Shown here piece after piece: positions 10,548 to 23,757 of a stretch of 64,000 bases of DNA. The position numbers and the translations under genes are program-made. The notes beneath the pieces are model-generated. The model made no database searches. It was not told the DNA's origin and worked only from the letters and a program-made list of their open reading frames with translations. The DNA is from Coprinopsis marcescibilis (Eukaryota > Basidiomycota > Agaricomycetes > Agaricales > Psathyrellaceae): contig ML210181.1 of assembly GCA_004369085.1 (NCBI GenBank), forward strand, positions 159,377 through 223,376, written 5' to 3'. How positions within the stretch are numbered: the stretch's first letter is position 1; every line of letters begins with the position of its first letter.

Positions 10548-13233
10548 ATGGCGATCGAACGCGACCCAAGCAGTCAATCCAACTTTTACGACGTCGAAAC
10601 CAAGAACGTTGCATTCGATTGGGAGGTTGACTTCGATACAAAGACCATCAAGGGCACTGCGACATATTCTCTGGAAGTGAAGAAGGATGGGGTTACGGAG
10701 GTAATGTGAGTACCTCTTGGACGTACATGGCGCGCAGTGAGCTCACACAACACGTTATGGACTTAGATTCGACACGATCGACCTCAAAGTGTTCGAAGTC
10801 AAGGTTGACGGGAAGGCCTCCAGCGTGCGTCGTGCATCTACTGAAGAATCAAAGCCGTCTAGCTGATCACAAAGGCTCCTACAGTACGAGTTCGGTGCCA
10901 AGCACCCAATCATGGGTTCTGCATTGCACATTCCATTGCCAAAGGGTTTGAAAGGAAGTGATACATCAGAGGTGTGGATCAAATACGAAACGAGCCCGCA
11001 GGCGACGGCGTTGCAGTGGTTGAGCAAGGAGTGAGTTCAATGTTTAACGCTTTGTTCTATCAATCTAGGTGGCAATTGGGTGACCAGTGTCATGGCGTAG
11101 GCAAACCAAGGGAAAGCAATTCCCATTCCTATTCAGCCAATGTCAACCAAACTACGCGAGGAGTCTCGCTCCTCTTCAAGGTATGCACTGCACTTTCTTC
11201 TAAATATTTGACAGACTGGATGAATACATGTGCAGACTCTCCATCCGATAAGATTGTAAGCAACGCCCATGCATTTTCCTACCGTATGAATTCTGATAGG
11301 TGTCTTGTCAACCAGATATACGATGCCAAAGTCACTTCCATCCTCCCGGCACTCATGTCCGCAGTACGCGTCTCGCCTCCAGCAGATGGTCCAGCACACG
11401 ACGGCAAGGTCATTGGGAAGGATGCTGTGACATACGTCTACCGTCAGGTATTACCTGAATATCTGACTGTGTTAATCCCGTCGTTAATTCCACTTGCAAT
11501 TTGTCTCCAACAGTCCATCCCCATCCCATCATACCTTCTCGCGATCGCTGTCGGAAATGTGGTATATCGGCCGTTCGCCCAATTCGAGGACAAGAAGTGG
11601 AAGACAGGTGTCTGGGCTGAACCAGAGACGATCGAGCAGGCGTATTGGGAGTTTAGTGAAGATACTGCTAGGTCCGTATTAGTTTCGTTTTCGGAGGAGT
11701 TGGTGACCGGGCGACTGAACGCTGGATTGATATCAGATTCTTGGCAGAGGAAGAAAAGGTTGTCACGACCTACAGATTTGGAGTGTATGATTTGCTTGTT
11801 CTGCCTCCCGCTTTCCCGTACGGTGGCATGGTAAGTTTTGAGTATTCATAAGAGAGGTGGCCGTTCGTTGCTAACCGAGAAGGTTAGGAAAACGCCTGTT
11901 TGACTTTCCTGACCCCAAGTAAGTTCTTTCTCCCTGAAGTTTATTTGCTCCTAGCTGATGATCCGCTTTCTAGCACTTCTCACCGGAGATCGTGCTCTGG
12001 TGGACGTCGTAGTGCATGAATTGACCCATTCTTGGTTCGGGAATGGTATCACGTACGTGTCTCCAAGCTTCTTCTCATGGGCTTAGAGTTGATTCTTTGG
12101 AACAGTCACGCCAATGCATCTCACTTTTGGCTCAACGAAGGATGGACCACGTATATGGAGCGTTTGCTCCAGCAGTTCCTTCACACACCCGCGCATCGTG
12201 ATTTCTCTTTCATCATTGGAGCCAAAGCATTAAAAGACTCACTCGCTGATTACTCGAACACGCCGAAGTACCAGAGGCTCGTTATCGATTTTGAGGTGGG
12301 CGAAGATACGGACGAGGCGTATAGCAGCATCCCTTACGAGAAGGGTGCAAATCTTATCCTCCATCTTGGTGCGTCCCGAATCTTTTGTGATACGTGGTGC
12401 CGTTTTATTGAAGAAAGTTGAAGAACGAACACTTGGTGGAATTAATGTCTTTTTGCCATACGTCAAGGAATACGTAGAGACATTCATCGGAAAGAGCATC
12501 ACGACAACACAATGGAAGGATCACTTGTATGAGTATTTTGCAAAACATGGCGGGGAGGAGAAGACCAAGGCCTTGGACAGCATTGATTGGGATGTGGGTA
12601 CTCGTTTTCACCTACCGTCGAAGAAAAAATGACAGATTCCCTAGGCTTGGCTATATGGAGAAGGATTAGAACTGCCTGTGGAGATGACCTACGATGATAC
12701 TCTAGCGAAGGAGGCTCATGCTTTGGCTGCCAACTGGCATGCTGCTGCAAAAGCCACTCCTGCACAGTATCCCTTCAAGGAGAGCGATATTGATGGGTTC
12801 GATACTAACCAGCTAAGTGAGTCGTATCCGTTGGACCGATTGTTTTCTGAAAGCCTAAATACGTACCACAGTCGCGTTCCTCGAGAAGCTGCAAACCTAT
12901 CCAACCCTACCTTCGCCTCTGGTTCAACTCCTTGGAGACATCTACCATTTCGACACTACTGAGAATGCTGAGGTCCGCTTCCGATACTACGAAATAGCAC
13001 TTCGTGATCCCAAAGCGGAACCGAGTGCAGGCATTGCCGACAAGGCGTCCAAGTGGGTCACTGGAAGCGATGGGTCTGGGAACGTGAAGGGTAGGATGAA
13101 ATTTTGCCGGCCAACGTTTAGGGCAATTGCGGCTGTGGACAAACAGCTGGCATCTACAACGTTTGCGGCGCATAAATCAGAGTTTCATCCTATCGCGGCA
13201 AAGATGATTGAGAAAGATATCGAGAAGGCATAG
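10548..13233 (+). CDS. LTA4H: Leukotriene A4 hydrolase / M1 zinc aminopeptidase
   Basis: Bifunctional M1 metallopeptidase: aminopeptidase and epoxide hydrolase, normally cytosolic (yeast homolog LAP2). The start ATG at 10548 follows caccatc and opens MAIERDPSSQSNFYDVETK. Spliced exons show the N-terminal beta domain (FDWEVDFDTKTIKGTATYSLE), the GGMENA substrate-binding motif split by an intron near 11830-11886, and the zinc site HELTH at about 12017-12031. The second zinc ligand lies in NEGWTTYMERLL (about 12137). PYEKGANLILHL carries the catalytic Tyr. The C-terminal helical domain runs from FLEKLQTYPTLPSPLVQLLGD to VKGRMKFCRPTFRA and ends EKDIEKA. Many introns of about 50-80 bases interrupt it. 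All active-site residues are present and the length is about that of the family (roughly 630 residues). Confidence 0.93.
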
Positions 13234-13542
13234 TTGCGGAGGAGAGGTTTATACGAAGCAGTGCTTGGATTAAATGTTCATGTTCTCTTGTAATCTGATT
13301 AGGCTGCGGTGCAGGCTTTAATTTTCTGTCTCTCATGTTGGTTACGAGCGCAAGCAAGGGGGTCAGATCAGACCAGTTAGTACTTGCCTCATGCTGGAAG
13401 TTCGGAGACAGTTTCGATTTGCCGTAGATGCCGAATGATGTTCTCACGATACTCCAGGTGCGAAACAAATTTTGGCATGTTGAGGGCAGCGTCATACGCG
13501 CCAACTCCGGCATCCGCCTTCTCCCACAACCACCCATCCACC

Positions 13543-15883
13543 ATGGCCTCAGATTCCACAGGGACATTCGTCGAGCGCGTTCACAACTTTGTCGGGGAGC
13601 ACAAACGTGCTATTATTCTGACCACCGCTGCTGCTGCCATTGGTGCTGCTGGCGTCGCCTACTACGCATCGACGTCGCGACCCCGACCGCCGCCTGACGT
13701 GGAACAAGGTGCGAAGGAGAAGAAGAAGAAATCCAAGGGCGGGAAGAAGAAAAAACCGTCAAAGGACTCTGCGCAAGAACCTATACTTGAAGAGAGGAAG
13801 CCAAAGACTCCTAAGGTCGAGGATGGTGCGTAGAGTGTTCCGGTACTCCAGTGTGCAGGTTTAACAAGGTTTACAGAAGAACTTAACTTCAAGTTGACCG
13901 TAGAGGAAATTCAGGCACTTTCTGAAGAGGTATTCTCATGAATATCCCTTTGAAAGACCAACTGTTGAACATTGTTTCGTGTAGGAGCGTATCAAGTACG
14001 CAGCGGCCTTCAAATCACAAGGAAACTCGGCCTACACCAAACGAGACTTTGCTGGTGCAGCAGACTCTTACACAAAGGCCATTGAAGTTTCACCAAAACC
14101 CGAACCTGTCTTCTACAGCAATCGTGCTGCTTGTAGGTTTCCGTGTGTTTCGTCTGATTCGACAGCTCATTGAAGTGCTGTTTAGGCTATGTCAACTTTT
14201 CACCACCAAACCACGAGGACGTCGTTCGTGACTGTGATGAAGCACTCAAGCTCGATCCCAACTACGTGAAGGCTCTTAACCGCCGTGCTGTTGGTCTGGA
14301 GGGATTGGGAAGAATGGAGGATGCCTTGCGCGGTATGTAACCCTGCGTCATCATACAATTGGACGCGACGTTGAATCTTCTCACAGACTACACTGCCGCT
14401 ACAATTCTCGATAAGTTCCAGAACCAGGCTACGTCACAGGCAGTCGAACGGGTGTTGAAGTCCATTTCATCAACCAAAGCCGCTGAACTTCTTGCTGTAC
14501 GTTATTCATGGGGCTAATTTGGCTTAAAACTGAACAATTGCGTTAGACACGAGAACCAAGATTGCCCTCATATACCTTTGTTGCTGCTTACTTTGCTGCA
14601 TTCCGACCTAGTGAGCGTTTTTCTTGGTTTGATTAAACTTTTTCGCTGATTCTTTCCAAAGGGAAGCCACTGGTGTTACCAGTAGCCCCCTCGCAAGGAG
14701 ATCAGACATTGCAGCTTGCGTTGGAAGCCCTTGATGCCGCCGACTACGCACATGCGTTGAGCTTCGTCAACGAAGCAATCGACCAGGGCATCTCATGGGA
14801 TGCTGGAAAGACCGAAGCCTTCAACCTTCGTGGTACCTTCAAGTACGTCATTTCACGTCTACCATTGCCTCCTTCGACGAAAGTTTATTCCTCGCGTTCA
14901 GATTCTTGATTGGGGACATAGACGGCTCGAAGTCAGATCTGCAGACCGCTATCAACATCACCCCCTCGTCAACGCAAAGCTTGGTCAAGATTGCCAGCGT
15001 TCACATGGAACAGGGTGACCCCACCAAGGCCTTCGAGTGCTTCGACGAGGCGATCAAGCAAAATTCGAATGACCCTGATATCTACTACCATCGCGGTCAA
15101 GGTAGGTGCAATCTATGCGATGACGCTTGTTTCCATTCGTTGACGTATTTATAGTCCTTTTCATTATGAGCGACTTTGATCTCGCTGCGGAAAACTACAC
15201 CAAGTCAACTGAACTTGACGATCAATTCGTGTTCTCACACATTCAGCTCGCTGTTGCTCAGTACAAGGCGGGCAATGTCGCGAACAGTATGGCGCAGTTC
15301 CGAAGGACGATGAAGGCATTCCCTCAGCGAAGCGAGCCTCAAAACTATTAGTGCGTGTTGCCAATTTCTTTTCTTTTTCGATGTTTGACCATTGTGCACG
15401 TCTGTAGCGGCGAACTTTTACTCGACCAACAACGATTCGAGGATGCTGTAGAGAAGTTTGATCGTGCTATTGAGATCGAAAAGGGCAAACCGACGCCCAA
15501 CGTGCTACCATTGGTGAACAAAGGTCTCGCCTTGTACCAATGGAAGCAAGACATCGCGGCTGCGGAAGAATGCTGCAACGAAGCGCTTCAGATCGATCCC
15601 GATTGCGACGCTGCTGTTGCCACTCTAGCTCAACTCAGCCTTCAGCAGAGCAAGATTGAGACTGCCATGAATATGTTCAAGAAGCAGGTTGATTTGGCAA
15701 GATCGGAGCCAGAGTTGGTTAATGCTTTGACTTATCAATATGTGAGTTCCTATGTTATTTATAATCCGAGATAGTCGTTGATGAAGTTTTGCTTTTGTTT
15801 AGGCCACCGCTGCGCAACTGGAGTTCTTGAAGAACTATCCTGAGCAGGCAGCTCAGTTAAACGCCTTGGCCCGAGTTCTCTAA
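13543..15883 (+). CDS. TOM70: TOM70 mitochondrial import receptor
   Basis: Outer-membrane receptor that binds chaperone-delivered precursors for the TOM complex. It starts at ATG 13543 with a short N-terminus and one transmembrane helix (AIILTTAAAAIGAAGVAYYA, about 13609-13668). A Lys-rich linker (KEKKKKSKGGKKKKPSK) follows, then TPR motifs from about 13990 (KSQGNSAYTKRDFAGAADSY, PEPVFYSNRAACY). The Tom70-type central region TREPRLPSYTFVAAYFAAF is at about 14547-14610. More TPRs run to the C-terminus, including DIYYHRGQ, YYGELLLDQQRFEDAVEKFD and the final AAQLNALARVL. About nine exons with short introns. Starts about 310 bases after LTA4H on the same strand. Architecture and length are normal for fungal Tom70. 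Confidence 0.95.
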
Positions 15884-16815
15884 TCGAAGACATCAGTGAT
15901 ACACTCCGAATTTCGTCTTGCGCTACTTTCTCGCCCCCCATTTCCGTCTATTCGACCATTCTCCCGTCATGCAATAGAGGTTTTCGCAAAACGTGCATCG
16001 TTATCCATCGATTCAATATTCCGCTGTCCCAATCTTAATCGCACGTCCACACTTCCTCGACCGGCTTGCCTGCCAAGTACTTGTGCCCAATGGACTCATC
16101 TAGTTTGTTTACTTTATTGATTCATTCGTCGTCCTATTCTCAGTTTCCTGTTGACACGTTTGTTGGCGTCCACTCGCTTGTTATTCCCTTTTCATTCCTT
16201 GCCTACAATCACCTCGTCGCACCTCTGGGCAAGTTCCGCCCTTGCGCAAAAGAGCTCATCCATTGCCACACAGTTCGTGGTTCCAATCAACAATCAATCT
16301 ACATTTTCCCATATTCCGTTTCCAGTGCGCTGATTCTTCAATCCCTAACTGCATGACCTGGCATGATGTGCGCCCACACCCATGACATGACCGGCAGGCT
16401 TACTAGAAAACCTGCTATTGTAGTTGTGTCTACTTATCCAACTTCCTGATAATCATAATCACCACCATTCACCAGAATACCTGTCGAAAGAGAGGAATGC
16501 CATTGAAAAATGACGAATTCTAGTACAGATGCCGAAGGTCTATGCAAATTATATGACACGAGTATGTACAATACACACAGTTTGAGCGTTTGCGATGGAA
16601 AGTAAAATGGAACTAGTAGCTATAGCCCGATTGACGAAGGGTAGGTGCGAAAACAAATAGATCGTGCAGAAATATGAGAACGAGGCGACCCAAATATGTA
16701 ACCTATAACTAGTAATCATCTATGAAAAGTATATAAGCAGCAAATATTGATAGCAATATTGACGAAGAGTGCAAAGGAACAACGGAGGGCAGACAACGAA
16801 CGGGCAAAAAAGGGT
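15884..16815. other. Convergent intergenic region (TOM70 / EOS1-like 3' ends)
   Basis: Two genes end towards each other here. The first part is pyrimidine-rich, as expected for a 3' untranslated region. No additional gene is supported. Confidence 0.5.
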
Positions 16816-19800
16816 TCACATACAACCCCCACCCGAACTAGCAGCACCCCCAAATTCAACGCAATACCTCCCAGACTGGCTCTCCCACTCCCTCCTCCCA
16901 ACTTCTGCCCAGGCCATGATGAAATACAACAACCCCGTAGGCAAGATGCACCTCAACCCCACCTTTTTCCAATCCCACCGCCGTTCCCTGCGTCGATAAG
17001 GCTGCGGCTGCGGGCTCGCATCGCCATTGCCATTGCCAATAGTCGAGGAAGACGCACCCATCAAGTCGTCGCCACCGATTATCGCCGCAAGCCTGTTGAA
17101 CAAGCCTGTGTTGTCCACAGCGCCATCACCGTCTGTGTCGTCGGGCGGGATCGTCGCCGAGGTTGTCGTTGGGTTGGAGGAGGCCGCGGATGATACCCGC
17201 TTATCCTTCAACCAGACGATGTTACTCGTCACATAGATTTGTATGCTCCTGCTGACAGCCGTCGAGGTCCCGACGATGGCCCATGCCACGACTGGTCTCC
17301 GCACACCGCCGAATATTGATAGCGTCAAGTGTGTTGCGGGCCAGCAGATACCTATAGCAGGGAGGCGTAAGTATCATGGGAAATGTCGGGTCCTGAACTG
17401 ATTGATCACCTTGTAAGCCCAAGAGCCTAACCAACGTGGCCAAAGGCGAGTAATAAAGTTTCCAGCGCATCAAGAGGCCCGTGCTAAGACCCAGACAGTG
17501 GTAGGCCGTGAGCATTGCCTATAAATCACGTATCAGCTTCATCGCTCTGGTCAGACAAGATCCTTGACAGAACGTACCCATAACGCAGCAACGAACCAAT
17601 CCACACGGCCAGGTATAGGCGGCCCTCCACACACCCTACGCGTACCACCACCACCTACACCACCCACATCCTCACACCTCCAAAACAGCTCCACAAATGC
17701 CCTCTCATCAAAGCCCCCACCGAGCCTCTCGCCCCATACACCGCTCGTGCTGCCCGACTCTCCACCCAACCGCTCAAAAAACCCGGTAAAGAACCCCAAA
17801 GGCAGCATCTGCCACAAACAAAAGAAGAACCCGCACAGGGCAGGCACGACACTCAACAGCCGGCTAAACTCGAAGAGGAACGGCGCGAAATTGTTAAGGT
17901 CGATCGTGAACTTGAGCGAGGGGTCTCCTCCATCTCCTTCATGACTGGCATCACGAGACATATGCGTGTGCTCGGTGGTGTACCTGCTACGGCCGCGGTT
18001 GACCGCGGAAGATGAGGGGGACGGGGAGAGGGAAGTGTGGTGGGAGTGGACAGCAGGAGGGTGGCCGTGGTCACCCAACGGACTGAGAGGCGAGGTCGGG
18101 TTGAAGCTGCTATCGTCAGACTGCGAATACGACGGAGAGATGGACAGAACGGGCGGAGGCGCCGGTCTCCGCCACCTCAAATCCCCCAATCCCAAGCTGA
18201 ACTGTCGACCGCTTCGGGAACTGCTCGAGGCGGGTGGTGGGTTGGCTGCAGCGGCAGCAGCATTCGTACGTCCGCCTCTCGCCGTGCTTGCAGCTGAAGC
18301 AGCGGCCGAAGATGCTGATGCTCGGCGCCACTACCATGAAATGAACAGTCAATACACACTCAAGCGCAAAACAACGAGGGGGAGACTACGCACCGGTTGA
18401 CCGTCATCGTCAGCACTGTCGATATCCCCTTCATCTTCGTTCCTTGTTTTGGCGCCAGATCGCCAGCCAAGAGGCCCAAACGAGAAGCGTACAAAGCGCG
18501 TTGCGAGGTTGCGCTGCTTTTCTTTTGGTTTGGCCGTTTTCGGTTTTTTGTGACCAGTGCCACTATTAGTCGCACTGGGAGCAACGGTGACGGCGTCACC
18601 GTTTACGGAGCCATTAAGGCTCTGGGATATGCTGGCAAACGAGCTCCTACGTGAACGCGCGAGGGCACCGGTGGGTTGGTCGTAGTTCTGTTGTTGTTGC
18701 TGCTGCAGAAACGCCTGCTGCACCTGCGCCGGTGGCGGCAAGAACGGCTGATGTTGCTGTTGCGTCCCCACCGACAGCGGCGAGAACATCCTCCCAGCTT
18801 GGGTGGGAGACACACCGGACGCATGGGCATGGGCATGTACAGGAGCAGACTGCGAGCTAGCATGCATCGACAACGGCACCTCCGTCTCACTCCCACTCCC
18901 AACACCATCGTCCCGAAAGGTGACCGCATCCCGGTGGTTCCTCGAGACAGCCTGCACCAGCAACTTGTTCTTCCCTTTCGGCTTTCTCGTCGATGCTGAT
19001 GAGGCCGAGGACGACGAGGGGCCCAATGAAGGTACCGCCGAGGACGACGAGGGCGTGTTAGAGGTGGGCGGAGACAGAGCCAGTGAAATGGATGCAGGAG
19101 CCAGATTTGCAATTGGGGTTGGGGGTGAGAGTGCGGTCGAGATGGGAACGGAATGGCTGGGGTTGGGGCTGAGGCCGAGGTTGGGATACCCCACCACAGC
19201 TGAGCTAGCCAGCGAGGGATAGGAAGAAGCCGAGGAGCTCGAATCGCGCCTTCCCCGACGCTGGTCCCCCTCATCCGCCGACCCACGGCCCACTCGCACC
19301 GAGTTGCCAGCGCCAACCACATGTCCTCTCGACGAACTCCTGCTCCTGCCACTCCCATCGCGCGTCCGACTGGAATTCCGGCTTCCCATCCTACTACTCC
19401 CAGTCCTAAAATCAATCGAAGCATTGGCCATTGCAGGTACAGAACCAGCGGCAGCGGCGACCAACGCGGAGCCCGAAGACGAGCGAGAGTTGGCCGCATG
19501 GCCCGTACCAGTCCCTGCATCGGAGAACGCGAATCCACCGAGGTCGAGAGAAGAAGATCGGATGAACGGTGTAGGCGGGGCGGATATCGACGGGGCCTGC
19601 CCAGCACGCACGCCGACCCCGCCGCCTGGCGGTGTACTCGTATAGAACATCACATCGTCGTAAGCCGGGGGCGGGTGGTTCGGAACTTGTGCAGGCACCG
19701 ACGGTGGGGGAGTCGAAAGCTGTAGCGGGGGCGTCGCTCCACCAGAAAGCGGCACAGCAGGCAGGCTCCCTCCACCAACACCGTTCTTCCCGTTGCATTT

Positions 19801-21264
19801 GGGGTGCGATTGCTGTGAGGGGGGTGCGCCGTTCGGGATGGAGGTGTTGGAAGCGGCGGGAGAGGGCAGCAATGGCGGCAGCGGTAGCAAAGGCGGGGGC
19901 CCTCCAAACACGAGCCCGTCGCTCCTGTTGGTCGGATTCGCATAGTTCGCATGTCCCTGCGGAGAGGATCTATACCCAAAGCCATTCCCATTCCCGTTCC
20001 CGTTCCCGTTCCCATGCCCGTCCTCATATCCAGCACCACCATACCCAAATCCACCGCCATACACTGCATGTCCATGCCCATACCCCGGCCGGACATACAC
20101 AGACGACAGCCCCTCATTGGAGGACGACCGCCGGTGCATGCCAGTCGGTACCAGGAACGTTTTCGTCGGGGGTGCAGCGGGGCTAGGGCCCCCATAGGCA
20201 TGTGCGTTGGTGGACAGTCCGGGTTGGGCCAGCGCGTCGCGGTATCCAAGGTCGGCATGCGAGTATCGTCTTTCCGTCCCATGGCCGCTGTAGCCGCTCC
20301 TTCCTGAGCCCCCTGCAGGGGCGCCTAGGTTGCCCCACCCCGTTCCCAGCTGCCCTTGGTTCACGCTCACCGATTGCGAGGAATGAGAAAGCACACCGGG
20401 ACCTGGCGGGAGCCCTGCGCCTGAGCTTGAGCTAGGGACGGACTCGGACTGCGAGATGTGAGGCAACGCGCTACTCGACGCATACGTCCTCAGCAGAAAC
20501 GTTTTGCGCGGCTGGTGTTGTTGCTGTTGATGGTGGTGGTGGTTTTGCAGATTCAAAGACGACGACAAAGCCGAGGACGATGCCGCAGATTGCGTCGACA
20601 CAGAACCGACGGTCACCCGACCTGAATTCGGACTTGGATCTCTACTTTTGCCGTTACTTCCAGCAGCCGCAGTAGGCGTATTCGTAGTTGCAATCGAAGA
20701 GGTGGCGATAGCACGCTTTGTGCCACTGCGGGACTTGGGTTTTAGCAAGATCGGGCTTTGGTGTTTGAACACCAGGGAGGGTGAGGTTGTTTTGGCATTA
20801 GATGCAGGGACCGAGGATAGTGTCGCTGCTGATGCTGAGAGTGGTAGACCCGAGGTGGATGCGGAGGATCGGGAAGTGCCCGGGTGGCTAGAGCTAGCAC
20901 CCGCGGTGTTGTGGTCGTATTCACAGTCGGATGAAGAGGGGGAGGACGATGACGACGAAGGTGACGAATAGGAGTGGGAATAGGAATTGGAGTAAGAGTC
21001 AACAGCTTCAGAAACTTGTTGCTCATGCTGCAGTTGTAGTTGTTGCTGAGAATGAGAATACGCCTGCGGACCGAGACCTAGACCTAGACTCTGACCCCCG
21101 CCGTACGCATGCCCCTGCGTCTGACCAAGCCCGCCATGCACCTGCTGACTTGACTTTGAGGTCCCAGTCCGGGGCACACCTGTTGGGTGGCTGTTGGCGC
21201 TGGCGAGCGTGTTGGGGGTACCACTCGTGTTTGTGCCGCTGCTGTTGCTCCGACTCTGCGGCAT
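16816..21264 (-). CDS. EOS1: EOS1-domain ER membrane protein with long disordered N-terminus
   Basis: Yeast Eos1 is an ER membrane protein needed for normal N-glycosylation and oxidative-stress tolerance. Exon 1 (21264-18394, about 957 codons) is almost wholly low complexity: Ser/Pro/Gly-rich, with GNGNGN repeats and poly-Gln/His tracts. Exon 2 (18330-17578) leads into the EOS1 domain: FEFSRLLSVVPALCGFFFCLWQ, then VDWFVAALW. Exon 3 gives AMLTAYHCLGL and MRWKLYYSPLATLVRLLGL, and exon 4 gives LTLSIFGGVRRPVVAWAIV, SIQIYVTSNIVWLKDKR and VGLRCILPTGLLYFIMAWAE. All three introns keep phase. The spliced protein is about 1400 residues, several times longer than yeast Eos1 (about 366). A TATA-like tract sits only about 10 bases upstream of this ATG (21273-21283), so the true start may be further downstream. 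Confidence 0.8.
19985..20015. repeat. Hexanucleotide repeat inside the EOS1-like exon 1
   Basis: Tandem ttcccg/ttccca units encode alternating Gly-Asn on the minus strand (GNGNGNGNGNG). Being a multiple of three, length changes would keep the reading frame. Confidence 0.7.
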
Positions 21265-23757
21265 GGTCTCAGTTATATATAGACTGTCCTGGCGGCTGAA
21301 GGCTGGAGACGGGTTTAAAGTTTAGCTCTAGATGAACGTGTTGCGTTGCTGGCTGCGTGTGGTTGTTATATGAAGGCGTGTGTTCCTTGTTCCTTGTTCC
21401 TCGTTCCTTATGCGTAGTAGGTAGGTCTGTAGGTACCGTCGAGGTGCGTGTTGGATGATGGTAGGTGGTGGGGCAGCAGTGGCGAATGAAAAACTCGAGT
21501 CGAGTGGTTGATCGTCGTGCTAGTAAAGTCGCACCTTAGTGACAGGACTCGACTTTTAAATGAGATGCTTGTTGATGCTGAAGGTTGAGACTGAGAAGCG
21601 GTTGAAGAGTGCGTTGGGACAGTGGCCATGCACCCGATTGTTGTTTTTCGCTCCGACCGTATTTGTATCTTGGAATTTTGGACGCCTTGAGGGCCGATTG
21701 CCGAGCGAGAGGACCCTGAGGTCTGTGGCTCAATATCTGTCGCCGCGATGCTTGACTCCTGGCGATAAGCAAATAGCAAGAACGTGAAGAAGACTGGGTG
21801 CGTGTTGCTTGCAGCGTGTTCTGTTACGTTAAGCGAGTAAGTATCAATCAAGGGTTGGTCTTCCCATGCTTCACACATAGATCTAGACGTAGGCACTTAC
21901 TTACCGCGTACAAGTCGCTTATAGTAGCCGACCAGATTAGAATTAACTTCAGAGATTGGATCCAACACTTTCAGAGCCTCAACGCTGCATCACCAGCCAG
22001 TGGCCACCAAAATTTCGAGTAAGACTAAGAGTTGAGGAGGATGAGACTCGAGACAACTTCTTGGACCGTCTTGCCGATGTGTACAGCCCAAAGCCACGAC
22101 GCACAGAAATTTGAGCGCTGAAACGCCGCTTGACGATGAATGAACCCTGTTTGGTGATTGGGAAGAAGGATGGAAGCAATCAATGGTGCCAGCCGAGCCT
22201 GCCCGCCTCTGCTGCGTATATCCCCAAAAGGGAACTTGAAAGGCGCCCGATGCGCGCACGGACCTCCCGAAGCCCGACAAGCATCGAGTCTCGTTCTCCA
22301 GTGGCCAAAGGGCTGGGGGGGTTTCGTGTGCTCATACTCACAAAATAGGTACTTGGATGTCATTGTGGTGTGTCGGGAGCTGTCGGGATGCTCGCTCGGC
22401 TCGGTGACAAGTATTTCATTTGAAGCTAGGGTCGGATATATAAGGCTTAGGAGGTTGTGTGCGGTATGGGTGTGCACTGCGCACGCTTGTGGTGATGGTG
22501 AGAATTGACTTGGACGGTCCTCTCCTCGGTTCGAGATATTAATCGTGACAGGCTGAGCAATGGGTCCGACGTTTACATGTCGGAACGACCGTGAAGGTTC
22601 AACCTATCCGATTTCTTGCGCCCCACCTCGAGTTGAAGGTCTCTCTCTAAACAAGAATTACGTAGTTAATGGTGTAAATACTCAAGACCAATTATAAGCC
22701 GGATATGAACTTGGCCCAGCATGACTTGGAGGGAACTTTGATAGGGGGTCCCAAGTCAAGCCGCAAGCGCGTAGCGATGATAAGTGACTTTTAAGTCTAT
22801 CAATATCGGTTCTAACCTCTCAGCAACGTTGCTAATGCCATTGTAGCCATGGTATCTATGTACGCATACATAGACAGGCAGCAGACAAGGCGCTATTACA
22901 AGCCAGTCTTGTTCTTTTCGAACCTTCGTTTATCCATTGGATGGATCCTCATTAATCCTAACCTCCGGTGCCATTCAAGCCGTAACTCACCTTGGTCAAG
23001 CACTGCACGTCCTGGACAAGGCCTTGGATGTACCAGGGCAAGCCATGTACTTGCAGAGAGCGAAGAGCGCCCAAGGCTGCGGTGCAATCGGCAAACGAAC
23101 GAAACAAGGTTCCTGGTGAGGTAAATCTCCGGACAGGTTCGCGTGATGGCCGTATCCGTGCGCATGGTTCTGGCAGTGGAAATCATGTTAAAAATTAAAT
23201 AAATGAAGTGCGGTGCGGTCTTGCTTGGGTCTTGCGGTGGCTGAGGGTGCTGTGGGACTCGGCTCCTGGTCCCCCTATGTCTCTCCAAGGCCCATTCCGG
23301 GTGGTCAATCGAGCCTCTGGCTCTCCTGTCAGCGTCGGTTGACACTATAAGCACAGACTAGAAGGACTCGACAGTTCATCCTGCAAGGATAAATAAAGCG
23401 TGAGAGGGAATCAACGTCGGAAACGTCAGAAACGATCACGCATCTGTCCGGACTCCGCGAAAACATAAACTGCAATTGACGCCGGTGGGATGCCCACTGG
23501 GGATGTTCATGAGTTTGTTGAGGTGATCTGATTGGAGGGGTGCCTTTTCCCTAGTTTGGTGTGGTCACGTCAGGTTGGTTGGCTTTTTCCCCCCGTCAAG
23601 AACACGACACGAGGCATCTGCCAGAGCCCCACGCTCTTGCCTTTCCTGCCCATCGAAACACGAGGCAGCAGAGACCAACACGAGGCTTGACGCCTTGCAA
23701 TTGTTTGTGGTTCTCTTCGACGTCTGTGCTTATCTTTGAACCACCATCCAGGCTGCC
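21265..23757. other. 2.5 kb divergent intergenic region
   Basis: Lies between the starts of the EOS1-like gene (-) and the large membrane-protein gene (+), so it must hold both promoters. Minus-strand ORFs at 21408-21896 and 22025-22477 show no family motif and are not supported. A short repeat of ttccttg/ttcctcg units is seen near 21389-21408. Confidence 0.4.

Noticed and set aside
18603..20282. Long alternative-frame ORFs of 130-330 codons on both strands
   Set aside because: They are shadows of the GC-rich, low-complexity EOS1-like exon 1; composition is Arg/Pro/His-biased and no domain is present.
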